64,000 nt of DNA from Undibacterium sp. YM2 (GCF_009937975.1 NZ_AP018441.1:5704001-5768000); one strand, 5' to 3'; positions 26,814 through 36,623 are shown, counted from the first letter of the stretch. Notes: generated by a model not told the origin, from the letters alone. Translations and numbers: made by a program.

Positions 26814-28337
26814 ATGTTATTTAATTCCTTTGCATTCCTGTTCCTCTTCCTGCCCGTCACCCTGGCAGTATGGACGCTGTGCCAACGTCAATGGGGATTA
26901 AGGCCCGCACTGGGATGGTTGGTGCTGGCTTCACTGGTATTTTATGCAGTCTGGGATGTGCGCTATCTGGTGGTGCTCCTAAGCTCAATCAGCATCAATT
27001 TCTGGCTTGGTGGCCGTATCCTGAAAGCCAGGCAGCAAGCGCTGGACCTGCATGCAGCAAGATGGATGAAAGCAGGCATCATCTTTAATCTGCTGGTACT
27101 GGGCGGTTTCAAATACACCTATTTTTTGCTCGCCAATCTGTTTGCGGCATTCCATGCGGCACCACCAATAGACCCCATCGTTCTGCCGCTGGCTATCTCC
27201 TTTGTCACCTTCCAGAAAATCGCCTATCTGGTTGATTGCAGACGCGGTGACGTGCACAGGCATAATGCACTCGACTATCTGTTTTTTGTTTCCTTTTTTC
27301 CGCAACTGATCGCTGGGCCTATCGTGCATCACAAGCCCCTGATTGCGCAAACCAGGGCAGACGACAATCCACTATTCAGGCAAAAAGAAGCACTCATTAC
27401 CGGTGCCTGTTTTCTGGCATTAGGCCTGTTCAAAAAAACCATACTTGCTGACAGCATGGCTCGCTATGCCAGCCCGGTTTTTGAATTGGCCAGGCAGACA
27501 ACACCGGGTGGCGAAGCGGCATGGCAAGCCATGCTGGCATATACCCTGCAATTGTATTTTGATTTTTCTGCGTATTCAGACATGGCGATAGGCCTGGCGC
27601 TGATGTTTGGCTTCAAGCTGCCCATCAATTTTTTCTCACCTTATAAAGCCACGTCCATCATTGATTTCTGGCGGCGCTGGCACATGACACTGTCGAGTTT
27701 CTTGCGCGACTATCTGTACATTCCCCTGGGTGGAAACCGTCACGGCCAATTCATGCGTTACCGCAATCTGTGGCTGACGATGTTGCTGGCGGGTGTGTGG
27801 CATGGTGCAGGCTGGAATTTCTTCTTATGGGGTGCTTTGCATGGCAGCGCGCTGCTCATCAATCATTTCTGGCACCATGTATTGGAAAGCAGTCCCACGC
27901 TCACTAAACTCTGGGGCAAACTGCCGAAGACAATTGCGGTTGCGGTGACTTTCATTCTGGTCGCTTTTGCCTGGGTACTGTTCCGCTCACCTGACATGAC
28001 AAGTGCGGCACACATGTATGCCGCCCTGTTGCAACCTGGTTCAGGTACATATCTGCCTGCCTTGCCCTGGCAAAATCTTGCCCAGGTAGTTGAAGGATTA
28101 TTGAGCACTTCACCGGATGTCGGCTGGTTGTGGATAGGCATAGGCATGGCTGTTGTCTGGCTTTTGCCAAACACCACGGAATTACTGAATTACGACCCCA
28201 GCCCGAATATCGCCATCACACCACTCAGCGAAAAAAGACAAATCGCTTTGGGCATCATTACAGGCATCTGTTTGTGGTTTGCACTGAAATGGATGGCCGT
28301 CCGTCCAGCCACAGAATTTTTGTATTTTAATTTTTAG
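26814..28337 (+). CDS. MBOAT acyltransferase (AlgI-like)
   Basis: This 507-residue integral membrane protein belongs to the MBOAT family of AlgI/DltB-type enzymes, which pass acetyl or other acyl groups across the inner membrane to modify polysaccharides or cell-wall polymers. Many hydrophobic helices are present. The family motifs RRWHMTLSSFLRDYLYIPLGG (split here at residues about 285-305) and WHGAGWNFFLWGALHG (about 325-340, containing the conserved His) are clear. It begins 39 bp after the Crp-like gene and is followed 12 bp later by an SGNH-type protein, its probable partner. The acceptor could be the rhamnose polysaccharide encoded next door, but no direct evidence fixes this. Confidence 0.9.
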   Translation: MLFNSFAFLFLFLPVTLAVWTLCQRQWGLRPALGWLVLASLVFYAVWDVRYLVVLLSSISINFWLGGRILKARQQALDLHAARWMKAGIIFNLLVLGGFKYTYFLLANLFAAFHAAPPIDPIVLPLAISFVTFQKIAYLVDCRRGDVHRHNALDYLFFVSFFPQLIAGPIVHHKPLIAQTRADDNPLFRQKEALITGACFLALGLFKKTILADSMARYASPVFELARQTTPGGEAAWQAMLAYTLQLYFDFSAYSDMAIGLALMFGFKLPINFFSPYKATSIIDFWRRWHMTLSSFLRDYLYIPLGGNRHGQFMRYRNLWLTMLLAGVWHGAGWNFFLWGALHGSALLINHFWHHVLESSPTLTKLWGKLPKTIAVAVTFILVAFAWVLFRSPDMTSAAHMYAALLQPGSGTYLPALPWQNLAQVVEGLLSTSPDVGWLWIGIGMAVVWLLPNTTELLNYDPSPNIAITPLSEKRQIALGIITGICLWFALKWMAVRPATEFLYFNF

Positions 28338-28349
28338 ACGAGCGAGGAT

Positions 28350-29327
28350 ATGAAAAAATTCTTGCTCGCTTTGACTGGCAGTTTCCTGGCTCTTAGCCTC
28401 TTATGGGTAGTCGGTATCAAATATCAGTTGGGCTCGCCAACAGCCAGTTCACGCTGGGTCTATGATGCCTACCAACATAAAATCCACGCAGCACAAGAAA
28501 TCAAATCACCACGTGTATTTATCGTGGCAGGTTCAAATGCCATGTTTGGCATAGATTCAGGCATGCTGGAAAATTACTGGCAAAAACCTGTCATCAATCT
28601 CGCAGTCAATGCCGGGCTGGGCCTGCCTTATATACTGGATGTATCGCGTCGTGTTGCTCACCCTGGCGACACTATACTTATGCCCATGGAATATGCGCTT
28701 TACCTCGATGAGGGCAAAGCCAATTCACAGATTATCGACTATGTCATGGCCAGGGATCTCGATTACTGGCGCAGCCTGTCGCGCATTACTCAACTACAGT
28801 ATGCAGCAGGTTTGGGAGCAGACCGCTGGCTGCATGGCCTGCGACATTTGCCTGATGGCCCGGTCACCAGCGGTACTTATGGCGCCCATCATCTCGATGC
28901 AAGAGGTGATCAGACCCACACCAGCGCAGCAGAACGCAGCACTGGCGATATCGCTGCAGTCAAAGCGACCAAGGTCTGGGATTATGCGCACAGGGCAGCC
29001 ACAGAAACTGGCGGCTGGAAGCTCATGGGAAATTATGCGCAATGGGCAAAGGCCAACAACATCTGCCTGATCGCCATGCCTACAGTGCTGCTGCATCATG
29101 CCAAATACGATACGGATGCTGAAGATCTGGCCTTTTACGCAGGGCTACCGGAGCGCATGAATAAGCTGGGCATAGAATATCTGGGCAAGCCAAAAGACTT
29201 CATGTATCCGGAGAGCTGGTTCTTTGATACTGACCACCACCTGCAAGACTGGGCCAGGCAAAAGCATACTACAAAGCTGATCGCTTTACTGCAAACACGT
29301 TCTCAGGCAGCTTGCGGCCGACCATAA
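28350..29327 (+). CDS. membrane-anchored SGNH-like protein, MBOAT partner
   Basis: This 325-residue protein has one N-terminal membrane helix (about 4-24) and a periplasmic domain with degenerate SGNH blocks: AGSNAMFGIDS near residue 60 supplies the Ser, and FDTDHHLQDW near residue 292 supplies the Asp-x-x-His. The order resembles AlgJ/AlgX- and DltD-type partners, which finish acyl transfer onto the polymer in the periplasm. A GAGCGAGGA ribosome site lies directly before the ATG. It lies 12 bp after the MBOAT gene and ends at a shared terminator. The acyl group and acceptor are unknown. Confidence 0.78.
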   Translation: MKKFLLALTGSFLALSLLWVVGIKYQLGSPTASSRWVYDAYQHKIHAAQEIKSPRVFIVAGSNAMFGIDSGMLENYWQKPVINLAVNAGLGLPYILDVSRRVAHPGDTILMPMEYALYLDEGKANSQIIDYVMARDLDYWRSLSRITQLQYAAGLGADRWLHGLRHLPDGPVTSGTYGAHHLDARGDQTHTSAAERSTGDIAAVKATKVWDYAHRAATETGGWKLMGNYAQWAKANNICLIAMPTVLLHHAKYDTDAEDLAFYAGLPERMNKLGIEYLGKPKDFMYPESWFFDTDHHLQDWARQKHTTKLIALLQTRSQAACGRP

Positions 29328-29357
29328 AAAAAACGGCGGAATATATCCGCCGTTTTT
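29326..29357. terminator. bidirectional terminator between convergent units
   Basis: CGGCGGA and TCCGCCG (29334-29352) pair around a 5-base ATATA loop and are flanked by an A-run and a T5 run. It ends the cyclase-to-SGNH unit on the plus strand and the glycosyltransferase unit on the minus strand. Confidence 0.9.
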
Positions 29358-29363
29358 GTACGT

Positions 29364-32300
29364 TCAGATGCGACCGATATCAATATCCAAAGCATTCGCA
29401 ATCCCATCAATCGTATTCAACAAGCGTTGTGACAAGGCGGGCCATTGTCTGGTGGCAGTCCAGGCTTTCGCCTGTATTGCTTTCTGTTTCAGCCTTAGCC
29501 CATCATGCAAAATGGCAGTGATGCCTTCAGCAATATCCGCAGGTTCAGTACCGGGCAAAACATGCACCGCATCTTTGACATCATCAAAAATCGACAAAGG
29601 CGTCACTGCCACCGGACGGCCAGAAGCCAGCCCCATGCGCACTGCAGCGCTCGAAGATTCCTGTGTTTGCTGATACGGATACACAATCAGGTCGGCCTGT
29701 TGCAGCCATGACTGGCTGATCTCATCACTCAGATAATCAGACAGAAAAGTCACATGCGCTTCCAGACCAGACTCATGGATAAGGTGACGACATTGATGGT
29801 ATTCATGGTCGGACAAACCTGATGGATAGAGTGAATTCACCAGCAACAAATGATAATTTCCACCCTGCCCGCGCAATTTTATGAATGCCTTGATCAAGGC
29901 TTGCACGCCTTTATGCGGCAACAGGAATCCATAAGCAGCAATCACGGTCTTGCCAGCCATGCGCGCAGTATCCACCCTGGATGCAGCATGTTCCAGCGTC
30001 GGCATCAGGCCTTGCGGGAAAAACACCAGATTATCCGCAACACCAAGGTTCTTGAGCCGGTTCATGTCATCCAGGCCATGCACGAAGATACGGTCGGCCA
30101 ACTTCAATTCAGCAGCAATCGTAGACAGGCTGATCAGCCCATCTTCTCTTTGCACATCCGCGGTTGAATGGAAAAATACATGAATGGCCTTGCCATCTTC
30201 CTTGACACGTCTGATCAGGCGCGCCATGGCTGCCAGTGAAAAGAAACCGAAATTGTATTGGACAACAATCACATCGAGTTTCTGTTCCTGGATCATCAGC
30301 CAGGTGTGCTCCAGATCCTCGCCCATGCTGGCATCCCAACTACGGATGACATTGTCAGCATCGCGCGCTGTTCTTTCAGGGATATGGCTGCTCAAATAAA
30401 CCACCCTGTCCTGCGGCATGCCAGCAGTCAGGAAAGATGAATAAGAAGCGATGCCACAACGCGCATTCCAGCTACTGATCCAACCTATGCGCGGTTCCTT
30501 GCGCAACAGCGGTTGTTGCTCAAGCGCTGCAATCGCCTGGCGGGTTCTGCTGGCGACATCTGACCATGCATAGTGCGTTGATATAAACGCATGCGCTGCT
30601 GCAGTTTTTCTGGCGATGACATCTGCCGGGCTGGCATGTACTTCCCGCATCAACGCAGCCAGATGATTGACATCAGGATCAGCCCAAGCTGAATGCGTAG
30701 AACTGAAATGCGAAGTTGATTTGGCGAATTGATAATCACATAGCCAGACCCTGGTATCCTCGCAAAAATCCATCTGCCCACTCCATGCAGTAGCAATCAC
30801 TGGCAGTTTCAGCCACATTGCTTCAGCTATCGGCAAGCCATAACCTTCACCACGGCTGGGTGCAACCAGCACATCACATGCCTCATACAGACCTCGCATT
30901 TGCGCCTGGCTATAGTCATCCATGATGATCAGCACATGCGGGAACTCCGGATCAGCGGCCTGCAGTGCCGCCAATTGCTCAGCCACATCATTATGCGGAT
31001 TGGGGAAAGTCTTGATGACCAGGCTGACATCATCACTGGCCCGGTAAGCCTGGCCATAAGCTAGCAACAAGGCATCCGGCCCCTTGCGCGGGAAACAGGA
31101 TGAGACATGCAGGAAGCGATAAGTCTTGAGGCTATCCAAAACAGCCTGCGGTACCGTCAGCGCAGCAACACGCATGACATGATCAACACCATTGCCAACA
31201 GCAGCAATCGGCACACGCACACCATTGTCACGCAAAACTGTGCCAACAAAGCGCGACACCACCAAAATCAAATCCAGCTTGCGGTTGAATTCATTGACAA
31301 ACTCTTGCGGGAAACCAGTCTCCTCCCAACCATAAGAATTCACCACCCTGACGCGTGCCTGCATGTCATCCAGCGTCGGCGGATAGCAATTGCGCAGGGC
31401 CAGGTCAGGCATGTTTACTGCCTGCTGAGAGACAGTTTGCAATTCAGCGATATCGGGATTTGTGGCCAGGAAATCTGCCGAGGCGACGAAATCACCATAG
31501 CCTTCTCGGCTGCGCAAACCCAGTTGCACAGCCTCGTCTTTTTGGGATACCAAGGCCCGCGCCAGTTCACGGTTAACGATAGCCAGGCTATAGGTAGAAT
31601 CGAAGGGGCCCTCTATCTGCCACAGGGGCTTTTGCTGTTCACTGGTAGCAACTGCCCGTTGAGGAATTTGCGTACCCAATTTTTGCAAAAAATCTTGCAA
31701 GTCCGTCTGAATTTTTTGACGTGAAAAACGCTGAATATTTTGTCGTTGGCCAGCAATAATACGGCGGCGCAAAGCTGGTTCCGTCAACAGCATATGCACA
31801 TGCGCAGCACAAGTGGCCGGGGTCACGTCAGCATCCAGCAAGATGCCTGCGCCGCCCATGGTAGAAGTGACACCTTCGGTAGCACGCGCAATCACTGGCA
31901 CATCATGCAGCATGGCTTCGACCAAAGGCATGCCAAAGCCTTCATGCTCGCTAAGGCTGACATAGGCGTCAGCATTGCGGTACAGGGCCAGCAAATCTTC
32001 ATCCGAAATTTTGCCTGTCATCAGCACCTGTGCATCCAGCTTCAATTCAGCGATGTGGGCACGTACTTCCTGCTCATACGGCATGCTGGTGACGCCACCC
32101 GCCAATATCAGGCGCACTGGCTGGCGCGAGAAGTGGCGCAATTCATCAAGCATGTCCAGTAATTGCAACTGGTGCTTGTGCTCGCACAGGCGGCCAACAA
32201 ACAGGATATTGTGGGCGCCACGCAAGCTGTTCATCAGCGCCGTGTTATAGCTGTGATGCTGCCAGCGCATCACATCGACCAGTAAGGGAATGGTCGTTAC

Positions 32301-32723
32301 ATCTGTATGACCAGCGGCATGCAACTCTGCACTGTTCAAATCAGAGTCACCAATCGCAGCCTGAAAATCCTGCGCCCACAAGGCCAGTTGCTGCCTGCCC
32401 AGCATGCTTAATTCAGGCAAGCCATTGTCGGGTAAAAACTGCGGTGGCGTAATGTTGTGATACACCAGTACCTTGCGCGCCTTGATGTCTTTGAGCCAGC
32501 TGCAATTCTCATAGCCCAGGCTGTGATGCACCAGCAAAATGTCATCCTCAGCAAGCTGCAATTCGCTATAGTGCTGCACTTCATTACGTACTTCATCCTG
32601 CACCAGATCGCAATAGATGGCGGATGTAAAACCCATCTCGCGCAAAAGCTTGCGGGTAAAGAACATGCCATTGCTGACGCCGTCACCTCTTCCACAGGAA
32701 GGGCTGAATTGATGTATCTGCAT
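29364..32723 (-). CDS. three-module GT4 glycosyltransferase
   Basis: The 1119-residue protein contains three GT-B type glycosyltransferase units. Unit 1 (about 1-365) has SEHEGFGMPLVEAM, a full EX7E motif. Unit 2 (about 385-735) has PSRGEGYGLPIAEAM, also full. Unit 3 (about 755-1119) has QTQESSSAAVRMGL, a variant lacking the second Glu. Multi-domain GT4 enzymes such as WbdA build polymannose O-antigens in ABC-transporter-dependent pathways. Here the neighbouring GDP-D-rhamnose genes suggest mannose or D-rhamnose transfer. The N-terminus begins directly with the first GT fold. It follows the methyltransferase gene with a 1-bp gap, so the two are translated together. Confidence 0.88.
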   Translation of the reverse strand: MQIHQFSPSCGRGDGVSNGMFFTRKLLREMGFTSAIYCDLVQDEVRNEVQHYSELQLAEDDILLVHHSLGYENCSWLKDIKARKVLVYHNITPPQFLPDNGLPELSMLGRQQLALWAQDFQAAIGDSDLNSAELHAAGHTDVTTIPLLVDVMRWQHHSYNTALMNSLRGAHNILFVGRLCEHKHQLQLLDMLDELRHFSRQPVRLILAGGVTSMPYEQEVRAHIAELKLDAQVLMTGKISDEDLLALYRNADAYVSLSEHEGFGMPLVEAMLHDVPVIARATEGVTSTMGGAGILLDADVTPATCAAHVHMLLTEPALRRRIIAGQRQNIQRFSRQKIQTDLQDFLQKLGTQIPQRAVATSEQQKPLWQIEGPFDSTYSLAIVNRELARALVSQKDEAVQLGLRSREGYGDFVASADFLATNPDIAELQTVSQQAVNMPDLALRNCYPPTLDDMQARVRVVNSYGWEETGFPQEFVNEFNRKLDLILVVSRFVGTVLRDNGVRVPIAAVGNGVDHVMRVAALTVPQAVLDSLKTYRFLHVSSCFPRKGPDALLLAYGQAYRASDDVSLVIKTFPNPHNDVAEQLAALQAADPEFPHVLIIMDDYSQAQMRGLYEACDVLVAPSRGEGYGLPIAEAMWLKLPVIATAWSGQMDFCEDTRVWLCDYQFAKSTSHFSSTHSAWADPDVNHLAALMREVHASPADVIARKTAAAHAFISTHYAWSDVASRTRQAIAALEQQPLLRKEPRIGWISSWNARCGIASYSSFLTAGMPQDRVVYLSSHIPERTARDADNVIRSWDASMGEDLEHTWLMIQEQKLDVIVVQYNFGFFSLAAMARLIRRVKEDGKAIHVFFHSTADVQREDGLISLSTIAAELKLADRIFVHGLDDMNRLKNLGVADNLVFFPQGLMPTLEHAASRVDTARMAGKTVIAAYGFLLPHKGVQALIKAFIKLRGQGGNYHLLLVNSLYPSGLSDHEYHQCRHLIHESGLEAHVTFLSDYLSDEISQSWLQQADLIVYPYQQTQESSSAAVRMGLASGRPVAVTPLSIFDDVKDAVHVLPGTEPADIAEGITAILHDGLRLKQKAIQAKAWTATRQWPALSQRLLNTIDGIANALDIDIGRI

Positions 32724-32724
32724 C

Positions 32725-34023
32725 TTATTTACGACCTATGACTGCATAATCCTGGGCACCGAATAATTCCTTATTGAGCAGTGCTTCAACCTCAGTGCCA
32801 CCGTGCAGCAAGTGATCATCAGGGTAAGGATGCAAACGCAAAATTTCTGCATGGCTAAAGCCACGCTGCCGCGCCATGAATTCAGCCACCTGTGGCACGA
32901 TAGGATGCAAATGGGTAGGATCAAAATAAAAATTACAGGCCCCGACCTTGAGGTTTTCCGGATTCGGTGTTTCAAAAATAATGACGCCACCTGGACACAA
33001 CGCATGACGGGCTGCATCAAACAGCGCAATCAATTGCTCGAACGGCAAATGCTCTATGATCTGGAAACCGGTCACTGCACCTATGCTGCCAGCGGGCTGT
33101 TCGCGCAAATAGGCAATCGCGTCAGCATGGCGGCACAGGAAACCCTGGTCCAGACAGGCGTTAACCATGGAGATATTCATGTCCACGCCCATCGCAGGTA
33201 TGCCCTGCTCATCGAGCAATTCCAGCCATTCACCACGGCCACAGCCAACGTCGATGACCAGCTTGCGTTCGTCTTTTGCCTGTTCGCTGATATGTGCCAA
33301 ATAGGGCAGATAGACTTTCAATCTTTCCTTGATGTCAGCGCGTGAACCACGGAACAAGGCTTCGAATTCGAGATAAAACTGGTCCTGATCAAAATCGCTG
33401 GCAACTTTGGCTACGGGCCGGCTAGTGCTTGTAGTGGCAAGCTGACTTGCTGGCTCTGCCGTCGCGACAACATTTTGCTGGATCTGCCTAGTTCCATTTT
33501 GCAAACCCTCACGCATCATCAGATTCATGGAACGCAATTGACGGCCTATATGTAAACGATCCAGTTCCATGAGCCTGTTGCCGACATCCAGCGCATCAAA
33601 CTTGTCCAACCGTATAGAAAGTTTTTGCTCTTCCATTTGCAGCAGTTTCCGTTCCTGACTGTGCAACTGTATTTTCAGGTCGTCAATTTGCTTTTGCAAA
33701 TTTGTTAGCGCTACCTCAGTCTGGAAGCGGGTGCGCGGCAGGCGCAGCAATGCCTGGCACCAGGCCAATGCGTAACCCAGACCAGGTATGGCACGCAATT
33801 TCTGGCGTAAACCTTGTGGCGGTACTGGCGCTTCCAGCTGCGCGCCCACATTATCTTGCTGATTCAACATGATTTCCCTTGCATCATCCTGCCCTGCCCC
33901 CATCTCATTCGAAGGAATATTGACGGGTGTTGAATGCTTCCTGCTTTTCAATATCAAACTGGTCTTGTCGGCCAGTTGCTGTGCTTCGCATTCAGATTTG
34001 TTCTGTGTTGCCATATTCGCCAT
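32725..34023 (-). CDS. coiled-coil methyltransferase, candidate chain-capping enzyme
   Basis: The 432-residue protein has a disordered N-terminus, a coiled-coil region (about 115-180, Leu/Gln/Glu/Lys heptads), and a class I SAM methyltransferase domain with motif I VIDVGCGRGEWLELL (about 247-261), GVDMN, and a QIIEHLPFEQL block. The preamble FEALFRGSRADIKERL is typical of a subgroup found in O-antigen ABC-transporter loci. In the E. coli O8/O9a systems, terminal methylation by WbdD ends chain growth and marks the chain for export. I infer the same role here because the exporter ATPase has a carbohydrate-binding domain. The domain order differs from WbdD, and no kinase domain is seen. Confidence 0.82.
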   Translation of the reverse strand: MANMATQNKSECEAQQLADKTSLILKSRKHSTPVNIPSNEMGAGQDDAREIMLNQQDNVGAQLEAPVPPQGLRQKLRAIPGLGYALAWCQALLRLPRTRFQTEVALTNLQKQIDDLKIQLHSQERKLLQMEEQKLSIRLDKFDALDVGNRLMELDRLHIGRQLRSMNLMMREGLQNGTRQIQQNVVATAEPASQLATTSTSRPVAKVASDFDQDQFYLEFEALFRGSRADIKERLKVYLPYLAHISEQAKDERKLVIDVGCGRGEWLELLDEQGIPAMGVDMNISMVNACLDQGFLCRHADAIAYLREQPAGSIGAVTGFQIIEHLPFEQLIALFDAARHALCPGGVIIFETPNPENLKVGACNFYFDPTHLHPIVPQVAEFMARQRGFSHAEILRLHPYPDDHLLHGGTEVEALLNKELFGAQDYAVIGRK

Positions 34024-34350
34024 ATAATCCGGATGTTTTATTCATAATTGGCGGCAAATGATTCGTGTTTGGGCCGCTAAAAGGCTAGAAAAAGGGGTAG
34101 AAGTATAAATGATGATGTAAACTGCGACGAAATTATCAGCGTCTGCAAAATTCCAGATTATTTCAGCTTCAGACTTTTTGCCTGACTCTGGCTTAGCCTT
34201 CAGGTCTTACAAGTTTAGCCTATTCAGCAATTGCTCACATCTGACCAGCATAGCCTGAGGAAATTGCAGCTGATTGCAATATATTAAATATTTTATAATG
34301 ATTTGCCCAAAGGCATAAACCCGAAGGCATAAAGAATACGAAAGTTATCC
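34024..34350. promoter_or_regulatory. divergent promoter region of the polysaccharide locus
   Basis: This 327-bp noncoding gap lies between the methyltransferase (minus) and manC (plus). A TATAAT hexamer at 34294-34299 could serve manC, 52 bp before its start, but no good -35 element is visible. No full Crp-type site was found here, unlike at gmd; only a half-site (TCACAT) occurs near 34233. Confidence 0.45.
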
Positions 34351-35805
34351 ATGTTATTACAGCCTGTCATTCTTTCAGGGGGATCTGGAACCCGGTTATG
34401 GCCGCTATCGCGTGAAAAGCATCCCAAGCAATTGCTCGCCCTGATAGGCGAAGAAACCATGCTGCAGGCAACTGCAACGCGCGTCAGGGATTTTTCTGGT
34501 GCCGTGGGCGTGGCCGAAAGAATGATCGTAGTCTGTAATGAAGAATACCGTTTCATCACGGCAGAACAATTGCGCGTGGCCGGTTTCAGTAACTGTAGCC
34601 TGTTGCTCGAACCGGCGGGCCGCAATACTGCCCCGGCATTGACGCTGGCAGCCATGGCAGCAGTGGCCTCAGACAATGATGCAGTACTGCTGGTGATGCC
34701 GGCTGACCATGTCATCAATGACAAGCAGGGCTTTCACCAGGCCATACAAGATGGCCTGCAACAGGCCATGGACGGTGCCATGGTGACCTTTGGTATCGTG
34801 CCTGACCGACCTGAAACCGGTTATGGCTACATCCAGACGGGCGATGTGTTACCAGGCCAGGCTGTGCGCGAACTGCAGGCCTTTGTCGAAAAACCGGTAT
34901 TGGAAGTGGCTCAGCAATATCTTGATGGCGGCCGCCATTTATGGAATAGCGGTATTTTCATGATGCGCGCGACTACCTGGCTGAAAGCCATACAGCACTT
35001 CCATCCGGCCATGCATGAGGCCTGCAAACTGGCGATGGACAAAGCCAGCATCGATAGCGACTTTGTCCGCGTGGATAAAGAAGCCTTCCTGTCTTGCCCT
35101 TCTGACTCCATCGATTATGCCGTCATGGAAAAACTGGCGAAGGACCAGGACTTGCATATCCCTGGCTATGTCGTGCCTTTCAATGCAGGCTGGTCAGATG
35201 TTGGTGCCTGGGATGCGGTCTGGCAAGTGTCGGACAAGGATGAGAACGGCAACACTGCCCATGGCGACGTGCTGCTGGAGGACTCCCGTAATTGCCTGGT
35301 GATTTCTGACAGCCGCCTGGTTGCCTGCCTGGGTCTGGAAGATGTCATTGTGGTTGAAACACCAGACGCGGTACTGGTCACCAATAAGGCCAATACCCAG
35401 AACATCAAGCGTGTCGTAACCCGCCTGAAAGATGAAAACTATACCCAGACCGATAACCACCGCAAGGTCTATCGCCCATGGGGACATTATGATTCCGTCG
35501 ATAGTGGCGAACACTTCCAGGTCAAACGCATTGTCGTCAAACCGGGTGGCCGGCTGTCGATGCAAATGCATCACCACCGTGCTGAACACTGGATCGTGGT
35601 CAGTGGCACGGCGCTAGTAACGCGTGGCGAAGAAGTCATGACCCTGGTTGCCAATCAATCCACCTACATCCCGCTGGGCGTCAAGCACAGGCTGGAAAAT
35701 CCGGGTGAAACCGATCTTGAACTGATAGAAGTGCAATCCGGTACTTACCTGGGTGAAGATGATATCGTCAGGTTCGATGATATCTATGGACGTGTTGCAG
35801 GCTGA
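34351..35805 (+). CDS. manC: mannose-1-phosphate guanylyltransferase / mannose-6-phosphate isomerase
   Basis: This 484-residue bifunctional enzyme supplies GDP-mannose. The N-terminal nucleotidyltransferase has the GSGTRLWPLSR signature (about 10-20) and the FVEKP motif (about 175-179). The C-terminal cupin domain carries the type II phosphomannose isomerase signature (YRPWGHYDSV, then a QMHHHRAEHW metal site near residue 410). The length is normal. It heads a plus-strand unit with wzm and wzt. GDP-mannose is the substrate of gmd at 41102-42139 and possibly a direct donor for the glycosyltransferases. Confidence 0.95.
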   Translation: MLLQPVILSGGSGTRLWPLSREKHPKQLLALIGEETMLQATATRVRDFSGAVGVAERMIVVCNEEYRFITAEQLRVAGFSNCSLLLEPAGRNTAPALTLAAMAAVASDNDAVLLVMPADHVINDKQGFHQAIQDGLQQAMDGAMVTFGIVPDRPETGYGYIQTGDVLPGQAVRELQAFVEKPVLEVAQQYLDGGRHLWNSGIFMMRATTWLKAIQHFHPAMHEACKLAMDKASIDSDFVRVDKEAFLSCPSDSIDYAVMEKLAKDQDLHIPGYVVPFNAGWSDVGAWDAVWQVSDKDENGNTAHGDVLLEDSRNCLVISDSRLVACLGLEDVIVVETPDAVLVTNKANTQNIKRVVTRLKDENYTQTDNHRKVYRPWGHYDSVDSGEHFQVKRIVVKPGGRLSMQMHHHRAEHWIVVSGTALVTRGEEVMTLVANQSTYIPLGVKHRLENPGETDLELIEVQSGTYLGEDDIVRFDDIYGRVAG

Positions 35806-35828
35806 TCCCTGCTAAGGAAAACCAAGCT

Positions 35829-36623
35829 TTGAAAGCTGTACTTATCTCATTGTGGCACTACCGCCACTTTATCCTGTCGTCCATCAGGGCCGAGTTTGCC
35901 GGGCGCTTTGCGCGCAGCAAACTGGGTGCGCTGTGGATGATCTTAAATCCGTTGGCGCAGGCCACCATCTTCGCCATTGTCTTGTCTGAAGTACTGGTGA
36001 CCAAGATACCGAATATTGAAAACAAGTCGGCCTATGCGATTTACCTGATGGCAGGTATGTCGGCGTGGGGTTTGTTCTCTGAAATCATGACGCGCTGTAC
36101 CACGGTGTTTATTGATTATTCAAACACCCTGAAAAAAATCTCTTTCCCCAGACTGTGCCTGCCAGTGATCGTTGGCGGCAGCGCACTCATCAATCACTTG
36201 TTATTGCTGGCAGCGATAGCCGTCGTGTTTTTATTCTTTGGCCATCTGCCGACAGCAGCATGGCTGGTACTGCCACTGGGCATGCTGCTGATCATCCTGT
36301 TTGCCTTTGGTCTGGGCATCATACTAGGACTGTTGAATGTATTTTCACGTGACGTAGGCCAGGTCATGGGCATCGTGCTGCAACTATGGTTCTGGTTCAC
36401 GCCCGTGGTCTATCTGATGGACAATATGCCGAAGCGCTTTATCGCGGTATTGAATCTGAACCCGATGACACCGCTGGTCAAAATCTACCAGAATGCGCTG
36501 TTGTACGGAGCAGTACCAAACATGGCAGATTTGCTGGTTCCCGTGCTGATTTCAGCGGGCATGTTTATATTTTCATTCTGGATTTTCCGCCGTGCCAGCG
36601 CAGATCTGGTGGATGCATTATGA
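35829..36623 (+). CDS. wzm: O-antigen ABC transporter permease (Wzm-like)
   Basis: This 264-residue inner-membrane protein of the ABC-2 family has six hydrophobic segments and the conserved ends SKLGALWMILNPLAQA (about 30-45) and LNPMTPLVKIYQNALLYG (about 208-225). It forms the membrane channel that exports a completed, lipid-linked polysaccharide. The start appears to be TTG, with AAGGA 10 bp upstream; no better ATG exists before the first helix. Its stop overlaps the wzt start (ATGA). Confidence 0.93.
   Translation: MKAVLISLWHYRHFILSSIRAEFAGRFARSKLGALWMILNPLAQATIFAIVLSEVLVTKIPNIENKSAYAIYLMAGMSAWGLFSEIMTRCTTVFIDYSNTLKKISFPRLCLPVIVGGSALINHLLLLAAIAVVFLFFGHLPTAAWLVLPLGMLLIILFAFGLGIILGLLNVFSRDVGQVMGIVLQLWFWFTPVVYLMDNMPKRFIAVLNLNPMTPLVKIYQNALLYGAVPNMADLLVPVLISAGMFIFSFWIFRRASADLVDAL

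Noticed and set aside
36386..36619. Longer start for wzt.
   Set aside because: This extension lies wholly inside wzm. The ATG at 36620 overlaps the wzm stop in the usual ATGA manner and begins at the normal family N-terminus.
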